From Burkholderiaceae bacterium (GTDB taxonomy: Bacteria; Pseudomonadota; Gammaproteobacteria; Burkholderiales; Burkholderiaceae_B), in assembly GCA_004322135.1 (NCBI GenBank), contig SCSG01000013.1, forward strand, positions 62,001 to 126,000: a stretch of DNA of 64,000 bases. The letters run 5' to 3'. How positions within the stretch are numbered: position 1 is the first letter of the stretch; every line of letters begins with the position of its first letter. Below are positions 8,661-19,776 of the stretch, one piece after another. The position numbers and the translations under genes are program-made. The notes under the pieces are model-generated. The model was not told the origin of the DNA. It saw only the letters and a list, made by a program, of their open reading frames with translations, and did no database searches.

Positions 8661-9563
8661 ATGACCAGACTGCGCGCTGTTACGTGGGCTCTTGGCTTAA
8701 GATCGACGCCACAAAGCATAGGTGTCATCGGGCGAGATCTTGGAGTTTTTAAACGCCACAACCTAGATCTGCAGATCGTACGAGAAGAAACTGCAGGTCC
8801 CGAAGGAGCACGAGGCTTGATTAACAACGAGTATGATTTTGCCGAATTTGGTACTGTACCTATCGTTCGTGCACGTTTGGACGGTGGCGAACCTCTTATC
8901 TTGTTGGCTGCCGAACAACAATCCGCCTTATACATACTTTCACGCAACAACATCAAGATCCCGCAGGAACTAAAGAGCGGGTGCCTGGGAGTCCTATCTG
9001 TTGCAGGCCAAACGGGCCACAGCGCAAAGCAGATGCTCAGCACTTGGCACCTTAACGATTCGGTAGAGCTAGTCCCCTGCAGCACTTACCCAAATATTTA
9101 TCAAAGGTTGGCTGAAGGGACTCTGCATGCGGGCGTACTCACAGCGGACTACCGCATTGCGGGCGAAATCGCATTCGGACTCAACACCTTGGCTGACCTG
9201 GGCGAAGTGTTGAAATACCAAGGCCCTGTCGTTGCGACAACAGCTAGACTGCGTGATACTGACCCCAACTTGGTTCAAGCTGTAGTCGACGCATACTGCG
9301 ACACGCTCAACTTATTTCGCACGTCGGATAGCGTCGTACCTAGCCTACAAAAACATCTTCGTTTCGCAGACACCCAGCAAGCAACTGCAATACACGCCTA
9401 TTATGCCAAGCGTTTTCAGGCCCACCCCTTCCCTTCTGTGGACGGCTTGGCTCGTGTCATAGAATCCATGCAAGGGAGCCGGAACACTCCCCACATCACC
9501 CCTATGTCATTGTGCGACACATCATTTCTCGAACGCTCACTCGTCGAAAACAGGAGGCCATAA
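8661..9563 (+). CDS. Periplasmic-binding-protein-fold protein, no signal peptide
   Basis: 300 residues resembling NMT1/SsuA-type binding proteins: an N-terminal region with IGRDLGVFKRHNLDLQIV, then YDFAEFGTVPIVRARLDG, then a second lobe. Unlike exported solute-binding proteins it starts MTRLRAVTWALG, with no hydrophobic leader or lipobox, and no ABC permease or ATPase gene lies nearby. It sits inside the dioxygenase operon, 15 bp after the catalytic subunit and overlapping the SDR by one base. A cytoplasmic enzyme on this fold, such as 4,5-dihydroxyphthalate decarboxylase or a THI5-like protein, is a reasonable alternative. An intracellular ligand sensor is another. Function is not settled. 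Confidence 0.7.
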   Translation: MTRLRAVTWALGLRSTPQSIGVIGRDLGVFKRHNLDLQIVREETAGPEGARGLINNEYDFAEFGTVPIVRARLDGGEPLILLAAEQQSALYILSRNNIKIPQELKSGCLGVLSVAGQTGHSAKQMLSTWHLNDSVELVPCSTYPNIYQRLAEGTLHAGVLTADYRIAGEIAFGLNTLADLGEVLKYQGPVVATTARLRDTDPNLVQAVVDAYCDTLNLFRTSDSVVPSLQKHLRFADTQQATAIHAYYAKRFQAHPFPSVDGLARVIESMQGSRNTPHITPMSLCDTSFLERSLVENRRP

Positions 9564-10342
9564 TGGATATGGGCATATCGGGGCGCACGGCAATTATAAC
9601 GGCCTCCAGCAAGGGTATCGGCCGAGAATGCGCTTTCGCGTTAGCGCGCGAAGGCACCAATGTAGTGCTTTGTGCACGAAATATAGGCCAGCTAACGCAG
9701 ACAGCGAATGCACTCAAGAATTTGGTCGGCGAAGAGCGTGTTTTAGCCATTCAGGCGGACATAACTAAAGAAGCTGATCTTAACAATCTGATCACAACAA
9801 CCCTTGGTCACTTCAAAGCAGTTGATATCCTGGTGTACATCGGTGGGTCCCCCAAGCGTGGAGGTTTCAACGATATCAACACTAACGATCTACGTGCCGC
9901 ATTTGAAATGACAGTGATTCCAGCATGGCAGCTCCTTCAACTGGTCGTTCCGGGTATGCGTGAGCGCGGCTGGGGACGAGTAATCACAGTCCAATCTCGC
10001 TCCATCAAAGAGCCAGTGCCCGATCTTGTCTCATCCGTAGCGACTCGACCCGGTGTTGCCAGCCTCTTCAAATACGTTGCGGATGAAGCAGCTGCTGACG
10101 GCGTACTACTTAATGTTATCGTTCCAGGACGCATCGAGACCGATAGATTCAACTCTGGAGCTGCTGCTGCACCAATAGGCCGCGAAGCGTACATACAGAA
10201 AAAGCTGGCGGATTTGCCGATCGGCCGATTTGGCGCACCTAACGAAATTGCCGACGCTGTCTGCTTTTTGTCTTCCGAGCGCGCGTCCTACATCACCGGA
10301 GCTGCGCTCAAAGTTGATGGAGGCGTTATCCGTGCCATATAA
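9563..10342 (+). CDS. SDR-fold protein with degenerate catalytic residues
   Basis: 259-residue short-chain dehydrogenase fold. The cofactor motif TASSKGIG (residues 13-20) is close to TGxxxGIG, and the C-terminal ITGAALKVDGG is typical. Ser145 is at the expected catalytic place, but the Tyr and Lys of YxxxK are replaced by Ser158 and Arg162. The SRSIKEPVPD stretch recalls the BKR-like SDR subgroup known to lack a perfect catalytic tetrad. CAGGAGG precedes the ATG by 5 bases and the start overlaps the previous stop (TAATG). It may be an atypical dehydrogenase or may bind cofactor or ligand without classical chemistry. ATG 9563 was preferred to the longer frame from 9512. Confidence 0.85.
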   Translation: MDMGISGRTAIITASSKGIGRECAFALAREGTNVVLCARNIGQLTQTANALKNLVGEERVLAIQADITKEADLNNLITTTLGHFKAVDILVYIGGSPKRGGFNDINTNDLRAAFEMTVIPAWQLLQLVVPGMRERGWGRVITVQSRSIKEPVPDLVSSVATRPGVASLFKYVADEAAADGVLLNVIVPGRIETDRFNSGAAAAPIGREAYIQKKLADLPIGRFGAPNEIADAVCFLSSERASYITGAALKVDGGVIRAI

Positions 10343-10799
10343 GGTCAAAAAGGGTGAACGAGTTCATAGTTACTCAACATCCGAAAGTATCGGCTATTTT
10401 CTTAGCTTAAACCACCGACGTATCAAGCCTCTCATGGATGATCGGCTACGCGGCAAAGGAATTAGCTACGGAATGTGGTTCTTCCTGCGCACGCTCTGGG
10501 AGGAAGACAATATCACGCAGTCTGATTTGTCAGGTTGGCTCAGTGTCAGCCAGCCTACCACCCTGGCGGCCCTTAGAAAACTGCAGCGACAAAAACTAGT
10601 CACACTGAAGAAAGATAAAGACGACAAGCGGTCAATACGCGTATGCCTGACGGCCGAAGGTCGGGCCCTGAAGGAGGAAATGCTCCCACACGTTGAAGAA
10701 ATCAACTACATGCTTCTGAAGGGTTTGAAGAAAAGCGAAATCACGGAGCTTTTGCGGCTATTGCAAGTAATCGGGAGAAACGCCCGACAAAATACGTAG
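10317..10799 (+). CDS. MarR-family transcriptional regulator
   Basis: About 160 residues, a winged-helix MarR protein. The DNA-recognition region reads ITQSDLSGWLSVSQPTTLAALRKLQRQ. The wing follows with KDKDDKRSIRVCLTAEGR, a typical MarR wing and dimer-helix lead-in. The start is uncertain: the ORF opens at 10230 inside the SDR gene, ATG 10317 overlaps the SDR end by 26 bp, and GTG 10332 is also possible. As the last gene of the dioxygenase operon it probably autoregulates and responds to the aromatic substrate, perhaps at the inverted repeats in the 7.2-7.5 kb region. The effector is unknown. Confidence 0.88.
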   Translation: MEALSVPYKVKKGERVHSYSTSESIGYFLSLNHRRIKPLMDDRLRGKGISYGMWFFLRTLWEEDNITQSDLSGWLSVSQPTTLAALRKLQRQKLVTLKKDKDDKRSIRVCLTAEGRALKEEMLPHVEEINYMLLKGLKKSEITELLRLLQVIGRNARQNT

Positions 10800-11056
10800 C
10801 ACTAGGAAAACCATAAACACGATATGCACTTGAAGAGACAAATGTTACTTACCCCTGATGCCTGATTGCCACTCTGGCTAGTAGCCGGGTCAGTCATGCT
10901 TTTCGCTTCCTAAAGACGGCATCCACAAGGGATCAACTGTTTTTACCTCTACCGCAATACCACTCGCTGGTTAAGTTGCGCGGCGGTCTGTTTGCGCAAA
11001 GAATCGAATCGTTTAGTTTTAGTAGGCCACATTTAATTGAAGAGGAGGACTTGTCC

Positions 11057-12373
11057 ATGCTTAGCGATGAAAAAAACCGCCTATTGACAGAAGTAGGTCG
11101 GGGCAAACCTATGGGTGAATTATTACGGCGCTACTGGCACCCTATCGCTGGTGTTAGTGAATTTGACGACAAAGCCACCAAGGCAATGCGATTATTTGGA
11201 GAGGATTTGGTCCTTTATAAAGACCTAAGCGGGCATTACGGCCTATTGGAACGACATTGCCCACACCGGAATGCAGATCTTTCTTACGGGTTCGTGGAAG
11301 AACATGGCATACGTTGTGCATACCACGGCTGGCAGTTCGACCGAGACGGACAATGTCTGCACCAACCATTCGAAGAAGCCGTGGACGCGCAAAGCAGAAT
11401 GCGAAAGGCGACCAAAACTATAGCCTACCCGGTACAGGAAAAAGCCGGTATGTTGTGGGCCTACATGGGCCCCCAACCAGCCCCTCAACTTCCCGACTGG
11501 GATATTTTCAGCTACGAGAACGGCTTCGCACAGGCTGTTTTTGCGGAAATTCCTTGTAACTGGTTTCAGTGTCAGGAAAACTCCATCGATCCTGTTCACT
11601 TTGAGTGGACCCACAACAACTGGGGCATGCGCCTGCACAACATTGACGGCCCATACGTGCCTACCCACTTGAAACTCAAATTCGAAGAGGTCGAACACGG
11701 ATTTATATATAAGCGCATACGTCAAGGCGAAACGGAGAACAACCCTCTCTGGTCAATCGGTCGTATGGTGCTTTGGCCAAACTGTTTTTATCTCGGCCAT
11801 CAATTCGAATGGCGTATCCCCATTGATGACAACAACACTTTAAGCGTCCTATGGGTGTTTTGCCGCGTACCAAAAGAGCAAGAACCCTACGTGCAAAAGC
11901 GTATACCATCATGGTATGGTCCGATTAAAGACCCACAAACCAATCGCTGGATTACGTCGCACGTCACTAACCAGGATTTTGTTTCTTGGGTCGGCCAAGG
12001 CACCATCACTGACAGGACACGTGAAAAACTTGGGCAAAGCGACACTGGCATTGTCATGATGCGTAAACGCTTCTTCGAAGAAATCGAAGCCATGCAGCAA
12101 GGGAAGCCATTGAAAGGACTGATATGGGATCCTGAAAAGAACCACAAGGTGGAACTACCTTCTGCATGCGAAGACGAACTCGTTCACGGACTGACCCGTG
12201 CCGAAATGAATGCCCACCCCCTACTTGGCCCATTTTTGCGTGATTTTTTCGTTCAGGCAGGTCAGCCGGAAAACGTCCGCCGAGCATACGAAGAGGCAGT
12301 GGGACAGCCAATGCAAAACTCCGCATACTTCAAAGTGCACGGAAGCAGCCAGACATCAAAGAACGAAACCTAA
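11057..12373 (+). CDS. Rieske non-haem iron oxygenase, phthalate-dioxygenase type
   Basis: 438-residue terminal oxygenase subunit. The Rieske [2Fe-2S] ligands are Cys68, His70, Cys87 and His90 (CPHR...CAYHGW). The mononuclear iron site reads SIDPVHFEWTH, the D-x2-H-x4-H pattern. The opening LLTEVGRGKPMGELLRRYWHP is typical of phthalate 4,5-dioxygenase and related one-chain oxygenases that use a separate reductase. No reductase gene is present in the window. GAGGAGG lies about 8 bases before ATG 11057, which is better than the upstream in-frame start at 10976. The gene has its own 257-bp leader. It may hydroxylate or dihydroxylate an aromatic acid entering the pathway. The substrate is unknown. 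Confidence 0.9.
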   Translation: MLSDEKNRLLTEVGRGKPMGELLRRYWHPIAGVSEFDDKATKAMRLFGEDLVLYKDLSGHYGLLERHCPHRNADLSYGFVEEHGIRCAYHGWQFDRDGQCLHQPFEEAVDAQSRMRKATKTIAYPVQEKAGMLWAYMGPQPAPQLPDWDIFSYENGFAQAVFAEIPCNWFQCQENSIDPVHFEWTHNNWGMRLHNIDGPYVPTHLKLKFEEVEHGFIYKRIRQGETENNPLWSIGRMVLWPNCFYLGHQFEWRIPIDDNNTLSVLWVFCRVPKEQEPYVQKRIPSWYGPIKDPQTNRWITSHVTNQDFVSWVGQGTITDRTREKLGQSDTGIVMMRKRFFEEIEAMQQGKPLKGLIWDPEKNHKVELPSACEDELVHGLTRAEMNAHPLLGPFLRDFFVQAGQPENVRRAYEEAVGQPMQNSAYFKVHGSSQTSKNET

Positions 12374-12415
12374 GCACCTCCAATACGGCCCAAAGCAATC
12401 AAACAGCCACATTCT

Positions 12416-12520
12416 TGAGCCGCACCCCAAAAGTTGGACATTAATTCAATCTTTGGGGTGAAGCGGTGACGAAAAACGGGATACGAAGTTAAGATTGTTC
12501 AAGAAAAGGTCCAGTTCTGA
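12416..12520. mobile_element. Decayed IS3/IS150-like insertion sequence end
   Basis: CACCCCAAAAGTTGGACA is the kind of terminal sequence seen in IS150-group IS3 elements. Nine bases, CACCCCAAA, recur inverted as TTTGGGGTG 20 bp on. Immediately after, a GTG-started frame reads VTKNG and, after a one-base shift, EVKIVQEK, resembling the start of an IS3 orfA, then stops. It lies just after the last catabolic gene and before acnB, marking a likely island border. Identification is by eye. Confidence 0.5.
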
Positions 12521-12632
12521 AGCGACCTAATGGGGCGCGGCTGGCATTAGGTTGCCCCACGCCCGAGCACGCCACGCCGAAACCCGTTCATCCCGCGCAC
12601 AGGTCCCCAAAAACCCAAAAATCTCCATACGA
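12521..12632. other. Non-coding stretch between IS remnant and acnB operator
   Basis: No credible gene or RNA seen. It may contain further decayed IS sequence. Together with the IS remnant and operator it makes up the 374-bp gap before acnB. Confidence 0.4.
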
Positions 12633-12671
12633 ATGTCTTATATAAGATATAAGACATAAGACATAAGACAT
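12633..12671. promoter_or_regulatory. Repeat operator upstream of acnB
   Basis: ATGTCTTATA-TAAGA-TATAAGACAT is a perfect 10-bp inverted repeat with a 5-bp spacer, immediately followed by two further direct copies of the 7-mer ATAAGAC (three in tandem in all). It ends 76 bp before the acnB start. The structure suggests a cooperative dimeric regulator, possibly of the GntR type, acting on aconitase expression. The identity of the regulator is not visible here. Confidence 0.6.
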
Positions 12672-12747
12672 TTGCCTCAAACTCCCTCACCCCTTACAAT
12701 TGCGCCAACAAATTTCTCCTTCATTCGCGATAAAAAGGGCAGACCCC

Positions 12748-15333
12748 ATGCTGGACACATACCGCCAACAAGCCGCCGAACGCGCCGCACTAGGCATCCC
12801 ACCCCTCCCGTTAACCGCGCAGCAAACTGCCAACCTCATCGAACTGCTCAAAAGCCCGCCCGCTGGCGAAGAAGCGAATCTGCTCGACCTGTTCACGCAC
12901 CGCGTGCCAGCTGGCGTTGACGATGCCGCCAAGGTCAAGGCGTCTTACCTGGCCGCTGTCGCCCTGGGAAGCGAAATCTGTCCGCTCGTGGACAGCAAAA
13001 AAGCCACTGAACTGCTCGGCACCATGCTGGGTGGCTACAACATCAGTGCTCTCATCGAATTGCTGGACGACGCCGAGCTGGCCGAAACTGCAGCCAAAGG
13101 CCTCAAATCCACACTACTCATGTTTGACGCCTTCCACGACGTCAAGGAAAAAGCTGATAAAGGCAACACCTACGCCAAAGCCATCTTGCAAAGCTGGGCA
13201 GATGCAGAGTGGTTCACCAGCCGTCCGGCCGTCCCCGAAAGCCTGACCCTGACCGTCTTCAAAGTTACCGGCGAGACCAACACTGACGACCTCTCGCCCG
13301 CACCCGATGCCTGGAGTCGCCCCGACATCCCACTGCACGCTTTGGCCATGCTCAAAAATCCGCGTCCGGGTATTGAACCCGACGAGCCCGGCAAAGTCGG
13401 TCCGATCAAGCTGCTGGAAACCCTCAAGAAAAAAGGCCATCTCATCGCCTACGTCGGAGACGTCGTCGGCACCGGATCGTCACGCAAATCCGCGACCAAC
13501 TCGGTGTTATGGTTCATTGGCCAGGACATCCCCTTCGTGCCCAACAAGCGCTTTGGCGGAGTCTGCCTGGGCGGAAAAATCGCCCCCATCTACTACAACA
13601 CCATGGAAGACTCGGGCGCCTTGCCAATCGAACTGGACGTCACGCAGATGAACATGGGCGATGTCATCGAACTGCGCCCATACGAAGGCAAGGTTCTCAA
13701 GGACGGCAAAGTCATTACCGAATTTTCCGTCAAATCCAAAGCCCTGTTCGATGAAGTCCGCGCTGGCGGCCGCATTCCACTGATCATTGGGCGTGGCCTT
13801 ACCGCCAAGGCTCGTGAAGCGCTCAACCTGCCCGCACCCACACAGTTCTGCCTGCCGGAAAGCCCGGCGGACACAAAAAAAGGCTACACACTTGCGCAAA
13901 AAATTGTGGGCCGCGCCTGCGGTCTGCCTGAAGGCAAGGGTGTACGCCCAGGCACATATTGCGAACCGCGCATGACTTCAGTGGGCAGCCAGGACACGAC
14001 AGGCCCCATGACCCGTGACGAACTCAAGGACCTGGCCTGCCTGGGTTTCTCGGCCGATCTCGTCATGCAATCATTCTGCCATACGGCAGCCTACCCCAAG
14101 CCCGTCGACGTCAAGACGCACCACACGCTGCCAGCCTTCATCAGCACGCGCGGCGGTGTGGCGCTGCGCCCCGGCGACGGCATCATTCACAGCTGGCTCA
14201 ACCGCATGCTGCTGCCGGACACGGTTGGCACTGGCGGAGATTCACACACCCGCTTTCCCATCGGAATTTCGTTTCCGGCCGGCTCGGGCCTGGTCGCGTT
14301 CGCCGCCGCCACCGGTGTCATGCCGCTGGACATGCCGGAATCCGTGCTGGTCCGCTTCAAAGGCACGTTGCAGCCCGGCGTCACCCTGCGTGATCTGGTC
14401 AACGCCATCCCGCTTTACGCCATCAAACAAGGCCTGCTCACTGTCGCCAAACAGGGCAAGAAAAACATCTTTTCAGGTCGCATCCTTGAAATCGAAGGCT
14501 TGCCGAACCTGAAAATCGAACAGGCATTCGAGTTGACGGATGCGTCTGCCGAACGCTCCGCGGCCGGCTGCACTGTACGCCTGAACAAAGCGCCCATCAT
14601 CGAATACATCAACAGCAATATCGTGATGCTCAAATGGATGATCGCCAACGGCTACGAAGACGAACGCTCGCTGTCCCGGCGCGTGAAGGCGATGGAAGCC
14701 TGGCTGGCGAACCCGCAACTCATCGAACCCGATGCCGACGCCGACTACGCCGCTGTCATCAATATTGATTTGGCTGACGTCCACGAGCCTATTGTCGCCT
14801 GCCCCAACGACCCCGACGACGTCAAAACGCTCTCGGACGTGGCTGGCACCACCATCGACGAAGTGTTCATTGGCAGTTGCATGACCAACATCGGCCACTT
14901 CCGCGCGGCGTCCAAGCTGCTTGAAGGCAAGCGTGACCTCCCCACCAAGTTGTGGATCGCACCGCCAACCAAGATGGACGCCCAGAAGTTGACGGAAGAA
15001 GGCCATTACGGTGTCTTCGGCACGGCTGGTGCGCGTACCGAGATGCCGGGCTGCTCGCTGTGCATGGGCAACCAGGCCCAGGTGCGCGAAGGCGCTACAG
15101 TCATGTCGACCAGCACCCGCAACTTCCCGAATCGGCTTGGCAAGAACGCAAACGTCTTTCTCGGATCTGCCGAGCTGGCTGCTATCTGCTCGCGCCTGGG
15201 CCGTATTCCGACCAAGACCGAATACATGACCGACATGGGTGTCATCGGCCAAAGCGGCGACCAAATCTACCAGTACCTGAATTTCGACCAGATCGACGAC
15301 TACAAGGAAGTGGCGGATTCAGTCAGTATTTAG
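12748..15333 (+). CDS. acnB: Aconitate hydratase B (2-methylisocitrate dehydratase)
   Basis: 861 residues, the usual AcnB length. Domain order follows AcnB: an N-terminal HEAT-like domain, then the swivel domain, then the three-lobed catalytic part. The [4Fe-4S] cysteines are in [11 protein letters not shown] and [10 protein letters not shown]. It interconverts citrate and isocitrate in the TCA cycle, and AcnB also hydrates methylaconitate in propionate catabolism. ATG 12748 was chosen because the protein then begins MLDTYRQQ like other AcnB proteins; the ORF extends 16 codons upstream without support. A strong terminator follows, so it is transcribed separately from acnA. Confidence 0.97.
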   Translation: MLDTYRQQAAERAALGIPPLPLTAQQTANLIELLKSPPAGEEANLLDLFTHRVPAGVDDAAKVKASYLAAVALGSEICPLVDSKKATELLGTMLGGYNISALIELLDDAELAETAAKGLKSTLLMFDAFHDVKEKADKGNTYAKAILQSWADAEWFTSRPAVPESLTLTVFKVTGETNTDDLSPAPDAWSRPDIPLHALAMLKNPRPGIEPDEPGKVGPIKLLETLKKKGHLIAYVGDVVGTGSSRKSATNSVLWFIGQDIPFVPNKRFGGVCLGGKIAPIYYNTMEDSGALPIELDVTQMNMGDVIELRPYEGKVLKDGKVITEFSVKSKALFDEVRAGGRIPLIIGRGLTAKAREALNLPAPTQFCLPESPADTKKGYTLAQKIVGRACGLPEGKGVRPGTYCEPRMTSVGSQDTTGPMTRDELKDLACLGFSADLVMQSFCHTAAYPKPVDVKTHHTLPAFISTRGGVALRPGDGIIHSWLNRMLLPDTVGTGGDSHTRFPIGISFPAGSGLVAFAAATGVMPLDMPESVLVRFKGTLQPGVTLRDLVNAIPLYAIKQGLLTVAKQGKKNIFSGRILEIEGLPNLKIEQAFELTDASAERSAAGCTVRLNKAPIIEYINSNIVMLKWMIANGYEDERSLSRRVKAMEAWLANPQLIEPDADADYAAVINIDLADVHEPIVACPNDPDDVKTLSDVAGTTIDEVFIGSCMTNIGHFRAASKLLEGKRDLPTKLWIAPPTKMDAQKLTEEGHYGVFGTAGARTEMPGCSLCMGNQAQVREGATVMSTSTRNFPNRLGKNANVFLGSAELAAICSRLGRIPTKTEYMTDMGVIGQSGDQIYQYLNFDQIDDYKEVADSVSI

Positions 15334-15360
15334 CCTTCACGCCGCGTAAGCCACAAGGCA

Positions 15361-15397
15361 AGCCCCCTGCGCCGACGAAGCGCAGGGGGCTTTTTTT
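15361..15397 (+). terminator. Rho-independent terminator of acnB
   Basis: AGCCCCCTGCGC-CGACGAA-GCGCAGGGGGCT is a perfect 12-bp stem followed by a run of T. It begins 28 bp after the acnB stop. Confidence 0.95.
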
Positions 15398-15510
15398 GCA
15401 ACAAAACGCGGTAATCAAGCCTAAAATATACGCATTCGTCGGCAGGTGGAGCACTACACTAAATCGCCCAAACACAATTTTTCACGACCTTCCATTGCAT
15501 GGAGCAAGAT

Positions 15511-18213
<2,703 letters not shown>

Positions 18214-18494
18214 TCCTTCTTCCCGCCGCAACACCCACCCGGCTGCGCCGGGCGGGTGGCACCCCTGACTCCGCTGAATACTGCCTGCCGTACGTGTCGG
18301 CCTGCGCCCGGTACCTCCGACCACAGCAAGCCTTGCTGCCGCAGCCTGCCTCATCGGCAGATGGGGTGGGCACCGCGCCCCTCACAGCGGGTTAAACTAA
18401 TACCATCCTGAAGCAACTTCACCCTGTCGCCCGAGCCGGCGCACGCACAACCGTCCTAAGCGCCCTAAACAGCAACATTAATCACACTTCATCC

Positions 18495-19706
18495 ATGCCC
18501 CGTACGACTGCATTACACCCCAAACACCTGTCCCGTGACACTCAGCGTCTGGTCAAACTGGCCCAGTCGCTGGCGCTCTCTGGCAGCCGGCTCGAAGACG
18601 TCTATTGGGAACACCTGCTCGGTACCCATTTATCCAAGCTGTTGCAAGGCAAAAAGAACCAGGCCGTTGAAAACGCCCTCGACTATCTGCTCACCAACAA
18701 TATCAACGCCTATGAAATCCTGATCGAACAGGCAGAAAGCAATTCCGAATCCACGTCACTGTCCGTGCAGGGCCAGGACTACGACGTCTTGTTGTTCGCT
18801 GCCCCTGCCGTCGTCTGGACCCGCTACCAGCTTCCGCGCGAATACTCACTACGTCCGCATATCGCGAAGATCGCAGCTCAACTGCAAGATCACATCCTTG
18901 CCCCCGACGCAAAACTGGCGCTGCTGGGCGAATTGGTCTGCTTCGATCAAATGCCGCAGACGTTCCACGATGCGTGGGCCTGGACCCACCGCCTGGGCCT
19001 GGCTGCACTCGAGCAAAAATCCGAGCCTTGCGAAATTCGCGTGCCTGTCGACAACGAAGACATGCTGGCCGACGCCCGGTTCGTCGTCGGCGCCATTGCA
19101 GTGCGCAAGGGTGGGCCGCTGTTTCGCTGGCAGGATGACACGACGGCAAATACCGCCGCCACGCGCACGCAATGCCTGGAAAACTGGACGCAGGCGTGTG
19201 CGAGTATCCTGACGCCCTTGTTTACAGGCTGCACGGTCGAGTACCTGCTGCCCGACGCGTACTACGTCAATAGCCGCGAAGCCGACAAACACATACGTCC
19301 ACTGGCCCTCAAGGCTGCCGTCACATGGCTGCAAACCGTTGCACACTTGCCTGGCGACAAGCTGCGTGCGACGATCGCCGCCTGCGGCGAAAAAACACTG
19401 GAAGAATATCGCGTGGGTTTTTCTACTCAGCACAGCAACGAAGTCATCTACGGGAGCATCTGGCCGATTCTCAGCAAGGAAGAGTCTGTGGCCGACAGCA
19501 TCAACGCGGAGCAGGCGGACATACCCGACGAGATTGCTGCACTGCTGCACGAGCTTGGCGTGGTTGATGTGCGCCGCCTCTCGGGGCTGTACGGCACAGA
19601 TGTATGCGACGACTGCGGCGCACCTTACTTTCCCAACCCCCAGGGTGAAATGCTGCACCCCGAATTGCCCGAAGAAATCGACCTCGACCCAGTGCACCTA
19701 CACTGA
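18495..19706 (+). CDS. DUF2863-family protein
   Basis: 403 residues with no membrane segment or signal peptide. It resembles the DUF2863 family, which I know mainly from Burkholderiales and which has no established function. The N-terminal 75 residues are helical and basic, followed by a mixed alpha/beta region. Near the C-terminus CDDCGAPYFPNPQGE gives a CxxC pair that could bind a metal. It precedes earP and efp on the same strand but with a 70-bp gap, so co-transcription is only possible. No catalytic motif is recognised. Confidence 0.75.
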   Translation: MPRTTALHPKHLSRDTQRLVKLAQSLALSGSRLEDVYWEHLLGTHLSKLLQGKKNQAVENALDYLLTNNINAYEILIEQAESNSESTSLSVQGQDYDVLLFAAPAVVWTRYQLPREYSLRPHIAKIAAQLQDHILAPDAKLALLGELVCFDQMPQTFHDAWAWTHRLGLAALEQKSEPCEIRVPVDNEDMLADARFVVGAIAVRKGGPLFRWQDDTTANTAATRTQCLENWTQACASILTPLFTGCTVEYLLPDAYYVNSREADKHIRPLALKAAVTWLQTVAHLPGDKLRATIAACGEKTLEEYRVGFSTQHSNEVIYGSIWPILSKEESVADSINAEQADIPDEIAALLHELGVVDVRRLSGLYGTDVCDDCGAPYFPNPQGEMLHPELPEEIDLDPVHLH

Positions 19707-19776
19707 ACACTTCAACCAATCATAATCGCCGGTCAACGTCGGACACTCTCCCACTCGCTAGGGTTCGCCCCAACAC

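Noticed and set aside
14473-15264. 263-residue - strand ORF opposite acnB
   Set aside because: Shadow of acnB, no motifs or ribosome site.
18231-18262. GC-rich imperfect hairpin (CCACCCG...CGGGTGG) after acnA
   Set aside because: No T-run follows and the stem is imperfect, so I did not list it as a terminator.
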